DNA of 5,010 bases from CAZAQS01 sp964486825 (GTDB taxonomy: Bacteria; Chloroflexota; Anaerolineae; Anaerolineales; UBA4823): the NCBI GenBank assembly GCA_964486825.1, contig CAZAQS010000330.1, forward strand, positions 1-5,010, in the 5' to 3' direction. The translations under genes were made by a program, and so were the position numbers. The notes beneath the pieces are model-generated. The model was not told the origin of the DNA, made no database searches, and saw only the letters and a list, made by a program, of their open reading frames with translations. Of the stretch, positions 4,876 to 5,010 are shown one piece after another (within the stretch, counting starts at the first letter, position 1; each line of letters opens with the position of its first letter).

Positions 4876-5010
4876 TCAGCCGATTTCGGGTTCGATCAAG
4901 CCGTAATGGCCATCCCGGCGGCGGTAAAGCACGTTGAATGCGTTTGTATTCACATTATAAAACACGAAGAAGTTTTCGTGGCCTAAAAGGGTCATTTGCT
5001 CGATGGCTTC
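4876..5010 (-). CDS. hpf: Long-form ribosome hibernation promoting factor, C-terminal end (5' end outside window)
   Basis: Only the last 44 codons are present. They encode EAIEQMTLLGHENFFVF, then Tyr-Asn-x-x-Thr-Asn-Ala-Phe-Asn-Val-Leu-Tyr-Arg-Arg-Arg-Asp-Gly and YGLIEPEIG before a TGA at 4878-4876. This pattern (EA..QM.LLGH.FFVF.N..T...NVLYRR.DG.YGLIEP) is the dimerising C-terminal domain of long HPF (YvyD/RaiA type), which drives 70S ribosomes into inactive 100S dimers in stationary phase or stress. The reading frame is open to the window edge. A strong intrinsic terminator follows, so it is the last gene of its transcript. The short HPF/YfiA forms lack this domain, so the long type is certain if the missing N-terminus is intact. 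Confidence 0.92.
   Translation of the reverse strand, partial: EAIEQMTLLGHENFFVFYNVNTNAFNVLYRRRDGHYGLIEPEIG

Overview
The window is GC-rich and gene-dense and reads as bacterial chromosome. Several proteins (the ECF-type sigma C-terminal part, the FolK variant, the long-form HPF tail) and the CACGAAT-type intergenic repeat remind me of Chloroflexota, probably Anaerolineae. This is an impression from protein style and not a proven assignment. I see no insertion sequence, CRISPR array, tRNA or rRNA.

Layout. Positions 1-716 (+) are the C-terminal part of an ECF sigma factor that carries a TPR-like C-terminal domain; the sigma domains lie outside the window. Positions 717-1003 are non-coding: a duplicated 47-bp repeat with small hairpins and seven CACGAAT-like heptamers (about 721-863), then a strong promoter (969-997) whose expected start point falls on the ATG of the next gene, so that mRNA is probably leaderless. 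From 1004 to 4044 (+) there is a compact series of five genes: a membrane-anchored TlpA/ResA-like thioredoxin; an Lgt-like membrane protein overlapping it by one base; a short-chain reductase with the Asp-Tyr-Lys triad of pteridine reductases; dihydroneopterin aldolase (folB); and HPPK (folK). Facing them on the minus strand is folE, GTP cyclohydrolase I (4129-4767). Further right is the C-terminal end of a long-form ribosome hibernation factor (4876 to the window end), with its own intrinsic terminator at 4818-4850.

How they work together. FolE makes dihydroneopterin triphosphate from GTP; after dephosphorylation FolB releases 6-hydroxymethyl-dihydropterin and FolK pyrophosphorylates it for FolP (not in the window). 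The reductase in the same series probably reduces a dihydropterin or dihydrofolate. The TlpA/Lgt-like pair is envelope-related and has no evident link to folate beyond being upstream on the same strand.

The most interesting points are the Lgt homologue, which keeps the fold signatures but has lost most of the residues known to matter in E. coli Lgt; the probable leaderless promoter; the duplicated hairpin repeat; the PTR1-like reductase inside the folate cluster; and a FolK with a shortened loop where the usual His-Pro-Arg segment should be. I did not find a clear wholly new multi-gene system.
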